A DNA stretch of 64,000 nt from Tetraselmis striata (taxonomy: Eukaryota; Chlorophyta; Chlorodendrophyceae; Chlorodendrales; Chlorodendraceae). The stretch lies in the NCBI GenBank assembly GCA_006384855.1, contig VCJN01002566.1, forward strand, positions 62,001 to 126,000, written 5' to 3'. The position numbers and the translations under genes are program-made. Of this stretch, positions 21,111 to 33,745 are shown piece after piece. Position 1 is the first letter of the stretch. Every line of letters begins with the position of its first letter. Below the pieces are notes generated by a model. That model made no database searches. It was not told the DNA's origin and worked only from the letters and a program-made list of their open reading frames with translations.

Positions 21111-22785
21111 CGCGGGGGGCGGGGGGGGGGGGGGGGGGTGTTGAGAGTTGGGGTGGATGTAACCCACCACCGGCAGGCAACACAGATGCGAGTGCGCGGC
21201 TGTCCGCGCTTGATTCAACGGTGAGCGGCGGTGACCGTGAGGCGACCCCGTACTTCATGCGCGTGCTGGGGCGTTACACAATCATCAGCAGTTAGGGCGG
21301 TTGCATTAAAACGCGCACCTACGAACACCACCTACCGCCTACCACCTACCGTACCACCTACATCCGCCCACACCTCCGCCCGTCGTGCCGCACATCGCCG
21401 CACACCGCGGGGTCAGCGGTCAGCGATGTGCGGTCAACGATGTGCGGCGATGTGCAATGAGTGCAACTTGGCGCGGGTGCTCCGCGTCGGCGGGCGACAC
21501 GCGAGCCCGCGTGCGCATATCAATTTGATGAAATTATGGAAACGAGAAATTCATATAGTACTTTACAGGTCGCGCGCGATAGTCGTCGCTACTGGGTATG
21601 AAATCCACGTCCCTCGTCCGTCCCGTATCGTCCCCGTATGTCGTCGTTCGTCACCAGTAGGGCACATTTACGTCACATCTGAATCTCACAGTGCACTCAA
21701 ACGCGAGGCTCCATGGCCCCCTCTGAGCCCCATGGCTTCGGCACCAGGGGGAGGATACATGCGGTGTGTCATGTAACTTGGTTGCACAAAAGATGACGCA
21801 CTTGCTTTACACAAGGGGCACCAACTGATCCAGCGAGGCGTCGATTTTTCGGCGGTGAGCTTTCTTGCCGTACGGGTACCCATACAGTGCAGCGGATCGG
21901 GCCTATAGGTGCATGACTAAAGCGCTTATCTACTGGCATGTAATACTAAGTACTATAATCCACCCACCCGCCCACCCGCCCGCCCACGGTCCTTAATTAC
22001 AGAGCCGTCCGATTGCGATCTCACGGTTGGGAGGCTATGAGTATTGGTACTCGCTACTCGCTGCTGGTAATGGAAAAAAAACTCTGGTACTTCAAAGCGC
22101 TGGCAATGCGAACGCTCGCTGCTGGTATTGGTACTCGCTACTCGCTGCTGGTACTGGTAATGGTATTGCTGGTACTGATACTCGCTACTCGCTGCTGGTA
22201 ATGGAAAAAAAAACTCTGGTACTTCAAAGCGCTGGCAATGCAAACGCTCGCTGCTGGTAGCGACTACTTCAAAGCGCTGGCAATGCAATTCATGGAACTG
22301 TAGGCCAGTGATATAGAACCCATTCTTTTAAAATTTTCTAAAAAATCGATGCATCGCTGATTCAACTGTCAAGTTACTTCATATACTAGAAAGAAGCATG
22401 AAATGATAGGTGATGGGTGACAAGACTAGGGTGCCGAATCTGGCATGCGTGGTACTAGACTAGTAGTATGTGCTGACTTAGGTACCAGTAGTGGCATTGG
22501 AGGGTGGAGAAATCACGAGGAATCACGCCACTGTTGCCTGTCAGCAGATGCACAGGCGCCATGCGGTTTAGTCTTGCCTGCCTGGGACGCTTGCCATGAC
22601 GTCCGCAAATTAATAAACATATGTCCGACTGGTGTACATCATGTCCTTGTTACGGACCGGCATCGGCGACGCTTCAAACCAGATACATGTTCCCCACCTG
22701 ACCAGACGCGCATACGTTTAAAATTCACACACACCACAACCGCTGGTGCGACAGACTAACCAACACTGTCGACCTCAAACCTCCG
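21111..22785. other. No gene seen; poly-G tract and a minisatellite
   Basis: G run at 21121-21138, a (CCTACCGCCTACCA)-like patch at about 21325-21362, AT-richer DNA after 21.5 kb and the minisatellite listed separately. No coding evidence. Confidence 0.5.
22030..22290 (+). repeat. 130-bp minisatellite of nested short repeats
   Basis: TCTGGTACTTCAAAGCGCTG plus GCAATGCRAACGCTCGCTGC recurs at about 22083 and 22214 (period about 130). TACTCGCTACTCGCTGCTGG fills the spaces between. A third partial CTTCAAAGCGCTGGCAATGC is at 22266. Confidence 0.75.
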
Positions 22786-25700
22786 TTAAATCACGGAGGA
22801 GACTTGCTTTTCGTGGACGAGAATGGGGGAGTGCATGGAATCGGCCCGCCGCGCCATCCGGCGAGGCGTGGAGGTGCTGGGCTGCAGCGCCGCCCTCCAT
22901 TCCGAGACCTCCATCAGCGCTGGCAGCTGCATGTCCAACGGCAGCAGCCCGTTAGCGGCCAGGATGTCTCGGTTCAACGCATCGCGCAGGTTGTCCGCCT
23001 TGAGCCTGCACCGGGGACACACCAAGAGGACGGGTGCAGGGAAAGGGGGGGGTCACGTGGAGGTACACTCAGCGGCAGGCAAACGCCAGGTAAACATGTT
23101 AAAGGGGGGGGGGGGGGGGTGGGGGCGGACCTGCGCCACTTGTCGATGGCGCCGCGGACGAGCGACGCGCCGAGCAGGCGGTAAAAGTCCTCGCTGGCCT
23201 CCTGCGCCACGACGTGCAGGCCGCGCAGGGACAGCAGCCCCTGATCCACCGCCTGCACCGCGGCGCCGATGTACGTCTCGAACTTGCTCATGCGACGGCT
23301 GCAAATGCTGCACGACTCACGCGTCTCGAAGGTTTCGCTCCGAAGCGGCACGACATCGTCGTGCGCGTGGACCTACCCGCGCGGATGGGAGAGGGGGAGG
23401 AGTCAGTCGCAAAGGATGCAGTGACGGCGTGGGGGGGAGCGGGCTGGCGGGGGGCATGACAGGGCTTACAAATACTCAATCAAAATAATAGCATGGGTAG
23501 CTATTGTTTTCCATCACCGACAACAACCTTACAACACGCAGATCTGCATCATATATTACATGACTCGGTGGCTCATATAAACTTTGTAATCATTCTTGGC
23601 CTGTGTGGCTTTACAATGCTCCCGCCGTTGAAGGGCGTCTGCTTCGCTCTACTCCTACACAGCTGCACCTGCAGAGGCCTCCGTCTAGACATGGCTCAGG
23701 CCAGTGAGGGGAACAGACCCCCCCCCCCCCCACCCGGCGCTCGTCAAGATTAGCGCTCCTCGGCACGCATCGATCCTGAAGCCGTTTCGCAGCCGGAGAG
23801 GAATCGCCACCGCACAAGGGTAAAGACTCCTCTTGTCAACACCCCTGCGACGGCGATTGCTATCCGGCTGTGCCATGGGGCTTGTCAAGGTGGTGCGGGG
23901 TGACCAGGTTTCTGCCCGGTGAGTTAGCTGTCAGCCGGGGGGGGGGGGGGGGGGGGGGGGGACAGCACGTGCGCCCAAACGTGCAAAAAAAGGGGGGGTC
24001 TTCGCGCGCACGTCAAGTAACTATCGGTAAAACCCAATATCGTCATGAATGCCACAAATATATGTCAGAGGACTTCCAAATGAAGGTTATGAGGCAGTGA
24101 TACGGTCACTTTGCACCGACGGGGCCGATGTAATCGTTACCTGAAATTTGAATTATTTTGAATTTTCGGCCATCATCGGACAACCCAAGTTTAGATCGCA
24201 GTAGCTCAATCGCACAAACACTGTAACTAGCGAGACCCGGTGGGAACACAGCCCCTTCGGTGCCCTCTGGATTGCCAGAAGTGCCGGTGCCGTGCCCTTT
24301 TCCACTAGGAGCTACTGGGTTGTGTTCACTAAACAATCCCCATCGCAGGAAAGACATACTGCACTGTGATTGTCAAGGTCGCAGAGTGTGCCATGCCCCC
24401 GATGCTAGCATCGCCACATACGTCACTGGCTCACCTTCCCCGATACTTATGTGACGGTTTGGGTCCCAGAGATTATCTCCTGAGCTGCGCTGACCGTATT
24501 TGGCCGAGGCTTGCCTGCTGATACTGTTAGCGAAATGAGTACGCACGTACTAAATTTAGTGTGCGCGTGGCGCTACTAGACGAGCAGCCGGACAGCTAGC
24601 GCCTGCGGTGCCGCTGATTCCGCATACCCTACGGCGGGTTGTTCCTAGTCCTGGGCAGCCGGAAGGCGAGGTCGCGCGCGCCCGGCGCGGAACTTGACCG
24701 CAAAGTCGGGATGCGATTTCAGCACTTCACACGATTTTTCAGCCGTCCCCCCTATTGGTTCCGGCTCTGCGGCCAGCGAGTGCGCCGCCTACCTGGTGGA
24801 TGAAGGCCACCAGGATGGAGGACTGTGTCAGGCTGCTACGGCACAGCGGCAGCGTGGGAGCCGCGCCGGGGTCCAGGTCCAGGTCCACCGAGGTTGTGTG
24901 CTCCAGCGGGGGCTCCCACATCAGCCGGTCGCAGACATACGCGTCCGCCTGCGCGGACCACCACTGAGTTGTCAGCCCCCCCCCCCCCCCCCCCCAACCT
25001 TGGAAACTGTAAACAATCTTTGAATTTATCAAACTATACAACTGAAACCTGACGGGTGTTCTGACAGTGCTGCAAAACAGTTCATGGTGTTTGGGAATGT
25101 GTAACATTCATCTGTAGCGGACCCACAGCAGGGTGGTTAGGGCAGCTTTGTTGGTCCCTCTCATGTTGAGCCAAACGAGTATAAAGAAGGGTTGCCACGC
25201 CGCCATTTGCAGTAGCAGGCGCAGCAGCCTGCCGCGCCTTTGGTTCGGGTGCGTGTCCTGATTGTGCAAGCCTGATGAAAATCCCGGCATGGTAGGGACG
25301 TGGGGCTGGGAGGTAGGCGGGGGGCTGCGCGCCTGCCCGTTGTCGCCAAAGAAGACGTAGTCGTACTCGGGGTAGATGGCGGCGAAGTTTCGGAGAGCGA
25401 TCATCTTTTGAAACCCCACCTGCGCATCAACAGCGCATCAACTTGAGTGGGGAGAGGGGTACTACCTGTAAGAAGTCAAGGCGGCGGCGGCAGCGGCGAG
25501 TAAGCGGGCGGAGGTGGGGGAGGGGCGCACCGGGATCCACGCGGAGGTGATGAGGGACATGGGGCGGCGGCTGCGGAACGACTCGCGCAGCTGGATGGAG
25601 ATGGCCTTCAGGCCCGCCATGAGGGAGCCCGGCAGCAGCGTGGGCATCGTGAAGAGCTGGTTGGTGCGGTACAGCTCCTTGAAGCGCGAGTACACCACGC

Positions 25701-28700
25701 GCTCCAGCATGCCGCGCGTGCGGGAGATGCCTGCGCCGCCCGCAGGTAACTATCAAACGCGCACTGGGAGCCTGTGCCGTGGCGTGTGGCGGCTCGCATG
25801 AGCTATGGTGACTCTGTGCACGTGCCATCGTGTGCCGCGATGCAACATTGCATATGTCGACGCTGGTCCCTCATCTAGTCATGGACTCCCATTGCAGAGT
25901 CACTTCATCGATTCCGATCCTAGTCCATTAATCCGTTGATTGAGGCACGGATTCAAAGTGCGTTTTCCGCCGGTGAATGGTGACATGCAACCCGCGGGAG
26001 CAGGAGTGCGCGAGCATGCTGGATGGATTCACTCGTCTGACAGTTTATCAAACCTACTTGTCGGAAGTGGAAAATGGACGAGGGCCTTGAGCCAGCAACA
26101 GCGCACCACATGAGCGCGCCCACTTCCTGAAACTCGCGACAGGTTGCTGATTACCGACACATTGGTGAGCCCGTTTCTACGAGCGGCGCAAACAGTCCCA
26201 TCCTCTGTGCTCAGGGCAGTGATCTTCGGCAGATGCGGTGACAGCTCGGCAAACTTCCCAGCCTTGACCCGGCTCGCACACAATATGTGCATTTGCCAGA
26301 GTTTGGCAGGTAAAATGAAACTGTGCGTTTATTTTGCTGCCAGCCTAAATGCAACCAGCGCAGTCTTACCCGAGTGGTGCACTCGAGTGCTTCGTGTACC
26401 AGCACCGCAATGCCCTGATCATATATAGACATAATAATAGGGGGGGGGGGGCATGGGTGTGAATGGCGAGCGGCGCAGGTGGCCGCACCCGGGCGCGCCG
26501 AGAGGAAGAGCAGTGAGCAGTCCGTGTTGAAGTTCTGGTCCATCTCGTGGAAGTCGACGTGCACCTGCCCGACCGACCGCTCCGGGCGCATCATACTGTG
26601 GGCAATCTGCGGCCGGGAGGGAGGCAGCCGAGGTCAGTCAGTGGCTCGAACAAGTTTGCCCCGGGCAAGCCCCCTTGGGGGAGGGGGGATAGTATGTTGG
26701 GAACCACACCATCAAAGTGAAACAGCGGATTCTTTATTAAAATAGGGGATCTCGCAGACATAGTATACTGATGTTTTGTATATAAATGATTGATACCGGT
26801 AGCAACATTATTTCAAGTGTTGGCATGATTCCATACAAGCAGCAGCCTGAGTTTGGTATCTGCTCATCTCTAATGAGCAACAAAGTCTCCAAAGTCGAAA
26901 AAACAGTGGCTACTGCGCCTGCGCGGCCGGCACCGCACCAGTAGTGCAGATCGTTCTATCTCTGCTGTGAGATACATTCGCTGTTTCCAGGAATCTGCCT
27001 TGATGTCTCGGACTTGGCCCATGACATTGATACCTCCAGAAACAGTATGTTGTAGACTCCGAAAATAGATCCGATCCGGGGGGAGGGGGGCGGGGGGGGG
27101 CACCTTTTTGCGGACCGTCTCGAGCGTGTCCGTGTACTGCGCCGGGTGGCGCTGGAAAAAGCCCGGGACGCGGCACCAGGCGGTGCCCCCCTGTAGGTCG
27201 GGCGCGGGGGCGGCGCCTGCTCGCAGCGCATGCCGGACGGGCACCCAGTCAGCCACCCAGTCGGGCAGGCAGCTGCCTCCCCCCCCCCCCCCCCCTGCGC
27301 TCACGTCGCTTGCAGAGTAACAACTAGATGAGAGAGACTGAGATGGATTTCTGGGAAAACGACGGCATGAGGTACTTAAACGTGTTCTATACAACTGCAT
27401 GCAGTCTAAGAGCATAGAGGGGCCATAGCAAGGCCTACATCTACCAGTCCGACATCAAACTTGCGTACATCCCTGTGATTCTCCATTACGGAACTGTGAT
27501 TCTGCAAATGCGGCAAACGCTGCCGGGAAAACACCGCATGTTTCTCCGATGATTGAACCTGTAATATGTACTAGCAGCAATATGGAGATTCCAATCTCCC
27601 CTACTGGGTTTTGGACGGATGACTGCTCTGATACACCTCGTATACTCTCCACTGCAGTGCCGGCACCCTGCGCCGTGCCATAGTGCCGACGCCTTGGCAA
27701 GTTCCAAAGAGCACTTGAAAGTATATCAGTCAGACTCTGGTCACTCGCGAATGCCCTCCCCGGCGCCCTCCACCCTGTCGAAGCGCCACCTTTGATGGCC
27801 AATGCCCCCCGTCTCCTTGTCCCAGCCCACCCAGGGCGGCGCAGGGTGTGGCTGCCCTTGGGGTGCCCGGACAGGAATAAGAGCGCTGTACCGTGATGGT
27901 CAATGATGGGGCTGGACGCCTGGCGCCTCAGCGGTGTGGCTCCAGGACCAAACAGGGGAACGCTGCTGGCACGCGGCGAGGGACTGGGGCTCAGCCTGAG
28001 AGGCCGAAGGACAGAGGGGTGTGGAGAGGGAGGGGGGGGGGGGGGGGGGGATGGGTGGGGGAGGGGGGGCAGGCAGGTAGGGGTGGCTCAGTCGCATCCG
28101 GCAGCAGAAGCCATTAAGGGTGACCGGCAAAGGTCAAGGTTTTTTTTCGAGGGGGGGGGGGGGGGGGGTTGGAGTGGCCGAAAAGGTCAGGGGTTGGGGG
28201 CTGTAGGGGGCGGGGGCGGGGGGGGAGGGGGAGGAGCTGTTGGAGTGGCCGAAAAGGTCAGGGGTTTGGGGGCCTGTGGGGGGGGATGGGGACGCACCGA
28301 GCTGTCCCTGCGGGCGCCGAGCCTGGGCCTGGCTCGCACTCAGCGGGCTCGGACAGGGTGGTGGAGGGCGTGATGTTGGTGGAGTGCATCAGGGGGCGGA
28401 GGTCAGGGGAGCTGACGGGGTCGCAGCGCGGGCACGGCGTCTGCAAAGGGAATGGCCGGGGCGGGCGGGGAGGAGGAAGGGGGGAAGGGGGGGGGGGCAA
28501 GTGAGTTAGGGTTTCAAGGTGATACAGCATACCCTAATGAATGAGCCTCCAGGGGCACTGCTCAGGGTGGGTGTAGGGGGTCATGAACTCATCACCCGTT
28601 CCCTGTCGATGGTTGAGTTAAAGCGCTTTCCAGGGCGGGTTACCCTACTGCGAAGGAAACCCTACAATGTACACTCTGAGCAGATATCATATCTTAATAC

Positions 28701-30140
28701 TAAATGAACTGCCATAAATCATGTAAATGCAACCAATACCTGACAGGCTTTTGCGGTGTCAAAACAATCAACACAGGGGGTGAGGGGAGGGAGGAGGGTT
28801 CCCTGGATTTAGGTCTTAATGCGCATAATACAAAATACTGAGGGTTTGTGGAAGTTGGGTGTGGACTGCGGTTCATGACCTCAGACCTGGCAAACGGTCT
28901 CTGCCTCACTGACCGCGATATTTCAAAGAAAGCACGCGCAAGGTGAGAGAACTACACTTCTGCTGAAATACTGAAAGCACTATTTGGACCTCACCCAGAT
29001 GACGCCCTTCATGAGGTCGCATGGGGTACGGGCATGGGTGCCAAATCGCACACGTTTAGGGGTGCAAGCACTGCAAGTGACAGCACATGTGGCATAACTG
29101 TCGCAAAATATCCGAGGCGAAACCACAACATGTTCTTGTCGCTAGTAGGTAGCGACACTGCCAACAACCGGAGGCATTGCAGGAGACGTATTCCACAATG
29201 CGACACATCCCCGAAACATATTGGCCACGCGAAGCTACATGTGATTCAATGGTGGATCGTGTTCGGCCCTGGCTACGGGGGGCGAGGAGGGGGAGGCAGG
29301 GGCGGACTGCGCCCTCAGATAGTGTGTGTGACCCCGTGCAGACATATCAAACATTACAGTGACATCAACACGCCAGACAGCCAACTCCAGAAGGACCCTC
29401 ATTGATGAGGGAGAAGGGGGGGGGGGGGGGGGGGGGCTCCATCCAGCAGCTGCGCATGGCACGAAGAAGAGCCATGCTGCCGCTAGACCAGGCGTAGAAG
29501 CGTCAGGTAACCCCTGGAAACCGAGCCTTTTGAGAGGTAGAGTGCCGCCCTCCGGCACATACTCGCAAGGAGAAAGATCGGGCGCCGCTCTATTGAGGGT
29601 CCCGATATCTCATGCCCCCCCCCCCCCCCCCCCCCTTCTTGGCTTGCCCCGCCCCGTTCCCGGCTTGACCCGCCCCGTGCCGTCCTTCCTCAGCTGCAGC
29701 CTACAGAATCCGGGATGAGGGCCGCACCCTGCACTTGTGGAGCAGGTTGTCCACGCGCGTGTTGTGCTGCCAGCTGTTGGCATCGTTGATCATCTCCCGG
29801 AAGAGCGCAAGCACCCCTGGGTACAGCACACGCTTGGGCAGCCGCGTGTCCACGCCTGCGAGGCGCGCCAATCAACAAGTAGGCCCGCTATTCTGAGCCA
29901 CCCGCCACACCCTTCCCCCAATATACAATCTACAAATAGGCACTCAATGCCCGGTGTTTCTTTCATATGCCCAGTGCCTTACCATGCACCCAGGTACTAC
30001 TGTACCAATCGCTAACGGCGTTAAAGCAGATCCGTATTGACCCGCTTGCAGGCCCTCGAACCAACGACATTCCGCCTTGGACATATTGGCGAGATGACTG
30101 CGCACAAGTGCATAATACCCCAGCAGCCCAGAAGGGGGAT

Positions 30141-30171
<31 letters not shown>

Positions 30172-31854
30172 GACCTGCAGGGTAGTGCCCGCCGCTGCTC
30201 CACAGGGTGTCGTCGATGTCTGACACGATCTTCACACGCGGCCGCGCCTGGAAGCTGTGGTGCCGCCGCGCCTGCCGAGTCTGGAGCCCCTCCCGCTGGA
30301 TGTGCTTCAGTATCGTCTTGCGCAGCGCTACTGTCTGAGTGTGGGTGGGCCCCAGGCCGGCCGGGTGGGGGGGGGGGGGGGGGGGGGGGGGGTCAACGCG
30401 AGCGTGGGCACCAGCATCACTTCTTCACCGATTAGATTGGCGTAGATAGACGCGGACATTAATAGCAGTACCAGCACCGGCATCACCACTATCAACAGCA
30501 TCGGCATCGGCATTGCCCTCAGCCCCAGCTCTGGCATTGGCACTGGCCTTATCACCAGCACCGAACCTAACAATTATATCAGCATTCAGCCCCATCACCA
30601 TTGTCTCCAGCGCCAGAATGGCCACCAGCAGTGGCATTAGCAATAGCATCAGCACCGGCATGGCCTCAAGGAATGCTGAGCACGGCTCTGCGTGGGCGCC
30701 CTGCACACCTGGGGCAGCAGGCGCATGTCCTTGAACAGCAGCTTGTTGAGGTTGTGGTAGTCTCCGCCGCTGTCCACCATGTTCTTCAGCAGCGTCAGGT
30801 CCTCGCCCTGCGTCTCCAGGATGAGGTCGCGCACCCAGGCGCACCACCACTGCTGCAGCGTGTGCCTGAAACCGGGGGAGGGGATGGTGGGGCACGCAGC
30901 GCCTTCCTCAGAGCCCCGGGGAGGCGAGGCGGTGCACCCAGCCCCCAGCATTACCCCCCTCCCCCCCGCCCCCTTCTCCCCGGAACAGTCAGCCCACACG
31001 GCAATCACGTGTGGCACGAGCGCGGAACGCGCTTAACTTGACTTTGATCAAGCCTCGCAGCAGCGCCGCCCGCGCGGGTATGCCCAGATCCACCAGCCGT
31101 GTCCTCAGGAGATCAAAGGTGGGCTGCTCAGCGGGGCCGGGGCATCAAAGAGCCAGCGGCTCAGTCGCAAGCGTCAATAGCCGCGGCCATGGGCAGGCGA
31201 GCAGGGGAGGCGGCATGGAGGGCGCGCCTTACGCGCACCGCCAACGGCCAGCGCTCTGCCACTCTGTCAGCCCCCCCCCCCCCCCCCCCGGGGGCGCTGA
31301 TGTGCTACAGCTGTTTTCTTACCTTGTGGCAGTAGTTCCAAAAGCGCACGCAGTCGATGTACAGAATCTGTGTGCAGGGAACGACGGGGCGCGGGCGCGA
31401 GCGAGGTGTGAGCGAGTCCCCAGCCGGCAATGTCGACCTGTGTACGGGATCATCGGTTGCCTGATGACATCAGGCTGATACCTGCGCTGATCTGATATCA
31501 GGTAGGCCCAGAATCTGCCCGGTGCTGATGCTTGACACTCTGCCCTAAATATTGCTGGAACACTTGGAAATGGTTCGCTACAAGGAGGAGGCATGGAATG
31601 TATCCTACGAGTATCTGTGATCAACGGCCAAGCAGTGGCCCTAGGTAGAGCCGGTTGGGGGGGGGGGGGCTCTGGGCTCCAGGGAAATGAGACTATATAG
31701 GCCTGAGCACGGGGTGCTCTCACCAGCTGGCAACTTGATGGTTAGGTGCTGACACTGGGACATGGTCTGATGTTGGTACTGAACCTTATGCTCACTCACT
31801 TGCTGATTCGGGACTGCGAGTCTGTGTCGGCAGGCTGTGGGGGTTAGGGTAGTG

Positions 31855-31888
<34 letters not shown>

Positions 31889-32656
31889 CACACACACGCG
31901 CCCTGCGCACCATTTCGTTCAGCTCGTGCGCGGAGGCGCCCTTCACGATCTCGATGGCCACATCGTGGTGCCGCGCCTGCTGCGCGTGGAAAGGGGTCCA
32001 CTTGCGCATCCTGCGTGTGCGCCGCGCCGGCCCCGCACAGTGAGGGCCGCGACCCTGACGTCACACCTCGCCGACGAATGAGACGAGGGCCGCCCCCTAA
32101 TGCATGTATGAACCTACGTTGAGGTAGCTCACCAGTACATCAGCCAGATTTGGACTAGGGCCGCGGCCGGGGGAACCCAGCGCCGGACTTGGGGCCCGTG
32201 TCACCTGGATATTGTGATGGAACTGCGGGGCTCGGCACAGTGGGCGACCGTCTCCTCCCCCCCCCCCCCCCCCCCCCCCCCCCCAACCTTTCGGCGTGCG
32301 CGTCGACGCCCCCCGCCGGTGACGGCCGAGCAACAGGCCGGCGGTGCGCACCTGCCGAGCACCTCCTGAAATAGCTCCGTCCGCCACGACACGCGCCCGC
32401 GCAGTGTGCGTACCTGGCCGTCCACCCCGTCCCCACTCATCGATTTGGCGAGGCTGTTCTCCGACGGACCCAGCATGCTGGCGCGGTTGCTGCAGCTCGC
32501 TACGCTACCATCGCCGTTTCGGTCGGCGGGGCTGGGGGGGTGCGGCGAGCGCATAGCGGCGAGAGATGCCGACGGGTCCACCAGCATTGGCGCCGGTACC
32601 GCCCAGCTCACGCCCCGCACGCTTCCGCCCGCTACGGGGCCGCCCTGCGCGCTCAT
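22786..32656 (-). CDS. APP1/DUF2183-domain phosphatidate phosphatase-like protein, 15 exons
   Basis: Exons: 32656-32352, 32010-31911, 31367-31323, 31123-31038, 30865-30709, 30334-30175, 29855-29728, 28440-28298, 27272-27104, 26606-26489, 25730-25531, 25419-25333, 24948-24793, 23298-23131, 23005-22786 (TAA), about 750 codons. All joins agree in phase except 24793/23298, where a small exon or different border is missing. Exon 1 is a Ser/Pro-rich lead from ATG 32656. Exon 2 looks like an ankyrin repeat (KWTPFHAQQARHHDVAIEIV). The HAD-like APP1 core follows: DxDxT in SDIDDTLWSSGG (exon 6), GVDTRLPKRVLYPGVLALF (exon 7), LFLSARPG (exon 10) and FFGDNGQAD across exons 12/13. Yeast App1 with this domain is a Mg-dependent phosphatidate phosphatase making diacylglycerol; by analogy this one acts in lipid metabolism at membranes. 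Intron 12 uses a GC donor. Most introns contain a poly-G or poly-C tract. Confidence 0.8.
30141..30169 (+). repeat. 29-nt poly-G tract next to a splice donor
   Basis: On the coding (minus) strand this is poly-C starting 6 nt inside intron 6 of the APP1-like gene, right after its donor GTCGT. It is the clearest example of the donor-proximal poly-C arrangement discussed under findings. Confidence 0.85.
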
Positions 32657-33410
32657 CCTGCCACGCTACCCAAACAAGCCTACTTTGCGCTAATGGTCGA
32701 GGCTCCCGGTGTTCAAGACTTCCGGGGTGCCCCCGCTTGCGCGCGGAGGCCTGTCGGCGCCAAGAGGTGGACGTGTGGGTGTGTCGCACAACCTCGAGTG
32801 GATCGGGCGGCGGCAGCTGACAGATGTGTAAGGATTAGCAACTCTATCCCCTCGCTCGCCTCATCAGGCTGATGATTGCGAGCAGGGGTACCGCCAACCC
32901 GTGGCCTGGCCTGCTGCCAGTAGTGGAATGCAACGGAATGCGATACGAAATTTGCCCCTGCTTGACAGTCAAATACGCGCGCCAGGCCGCCGGATATGAT
33001 TCGCGAGGGGCGGGGTTTTAATGATCAGGTACCAGGGCAGGCAGGGTGTGCAGGGACATAACATGTAATCCGTACAACTACCCGCCTGATATCCAATTCT
33101 CCATATCGCGACTAATCCTTAATTTCATAATTTGCATAGGCGGGGAACGACGACATAATGACGGGGGCGCGCTGTTATATAATCCTTACCGTAATAGTAG
33201 CTACTACCGGTACAGTACCAGGTACGAAGTGCAGTGACGTGCAAAATAAGGCTTTATTTAGATTGTAATCCTTATCTAGGTACGGGTACATGGTACGCGG
33301 CTGTTCTCCCGCTCACATATCGCTAGGGTCCAGCGCTGTGACTTCACCTAATCCGGCCTGGCTGTGCGCCATACAAGTGAATAAGGGAACTATTTTACAA
33401 GGCACATTCC
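32657..33410. other. Upstream region of the APP1-like gene
   Basis: GC-rich to 32.9 kb, then AT-richer. No TATA box or other core promoter element could be assigned. No ORF is supported. Confidence 0.35.
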
Positions 33411-33416
33411 TGGTCC

Positions 33417-33470
33417 GCTCGGTTGAGCGGTCGTCTCGACGTATGCGAGAGATCCCGGATTCGATTGTCG
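33417..33470 (+). other. tRNA-like fold, probably a pseudogene or SINE head
   Basis: GCTC-GGTT-GAGC (33417-33428) resembles a D arm. TCTCG-ACGTATG-CGAGA (33434-33450) is a perfect 5-bp stem with a 7-nt loop like an anticodon arm. GATTCGATT (33459-33467) resembles a T loop / B box. The T stem does not pair, position 33 of the loop is C instead of T, and the D loop is too short, so this is not a functional tRNA. Pol III box-like sequences suggest a tRNA-derived repeat. Confidence 0.3.
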
Positions 33471-33639
33471 TCGATATATTCCGGCAATAATATCGGCCGA
33501 GCGCGTCCCGGGTTTACCGGTTGATGCATTTGCCCTGCTTCGGGGTTCGGATGAGGCAATAATGGTTTATAAGGGCTATGCCAGACCTACAACTGCAATT
33601 GGAGCAAGAGGTCGAGTGTTGGGGCGGCTTCGGCCGATG

Positions 33640-33745
33640 TCCCGGGGCGAACGTAAGGGAACGGGATTGCTGCCAAAACGGCCGGCGTAGATGCTACAAG
33701 GGTTTCACTGTTGCCAGTCATGTTCCGGGGGCGGGAAAAAAAGGG
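33640..33745 (+). repeat. Dispersed repeat family C, copy 2 (partial)
   Basis: Shares TGCCAAAACGGCCGGCGTAG and CAAGGGTTTCACTGTTGCCAGTC-like text with 12541-12612 and with the reverse strand of 55545-55622. More diverged than the other two copies. Confidence 0.55.

Noticed and set aside
24106-24357. Minus-strand frame (LLRSKLGLSDDGRKFKIIQI) as the missing exon of the APP1-like gene
   Set aside because: Composition is plausible, but no donor/acceptor pair gives the required phases, and the AT-rich context looks intronic.
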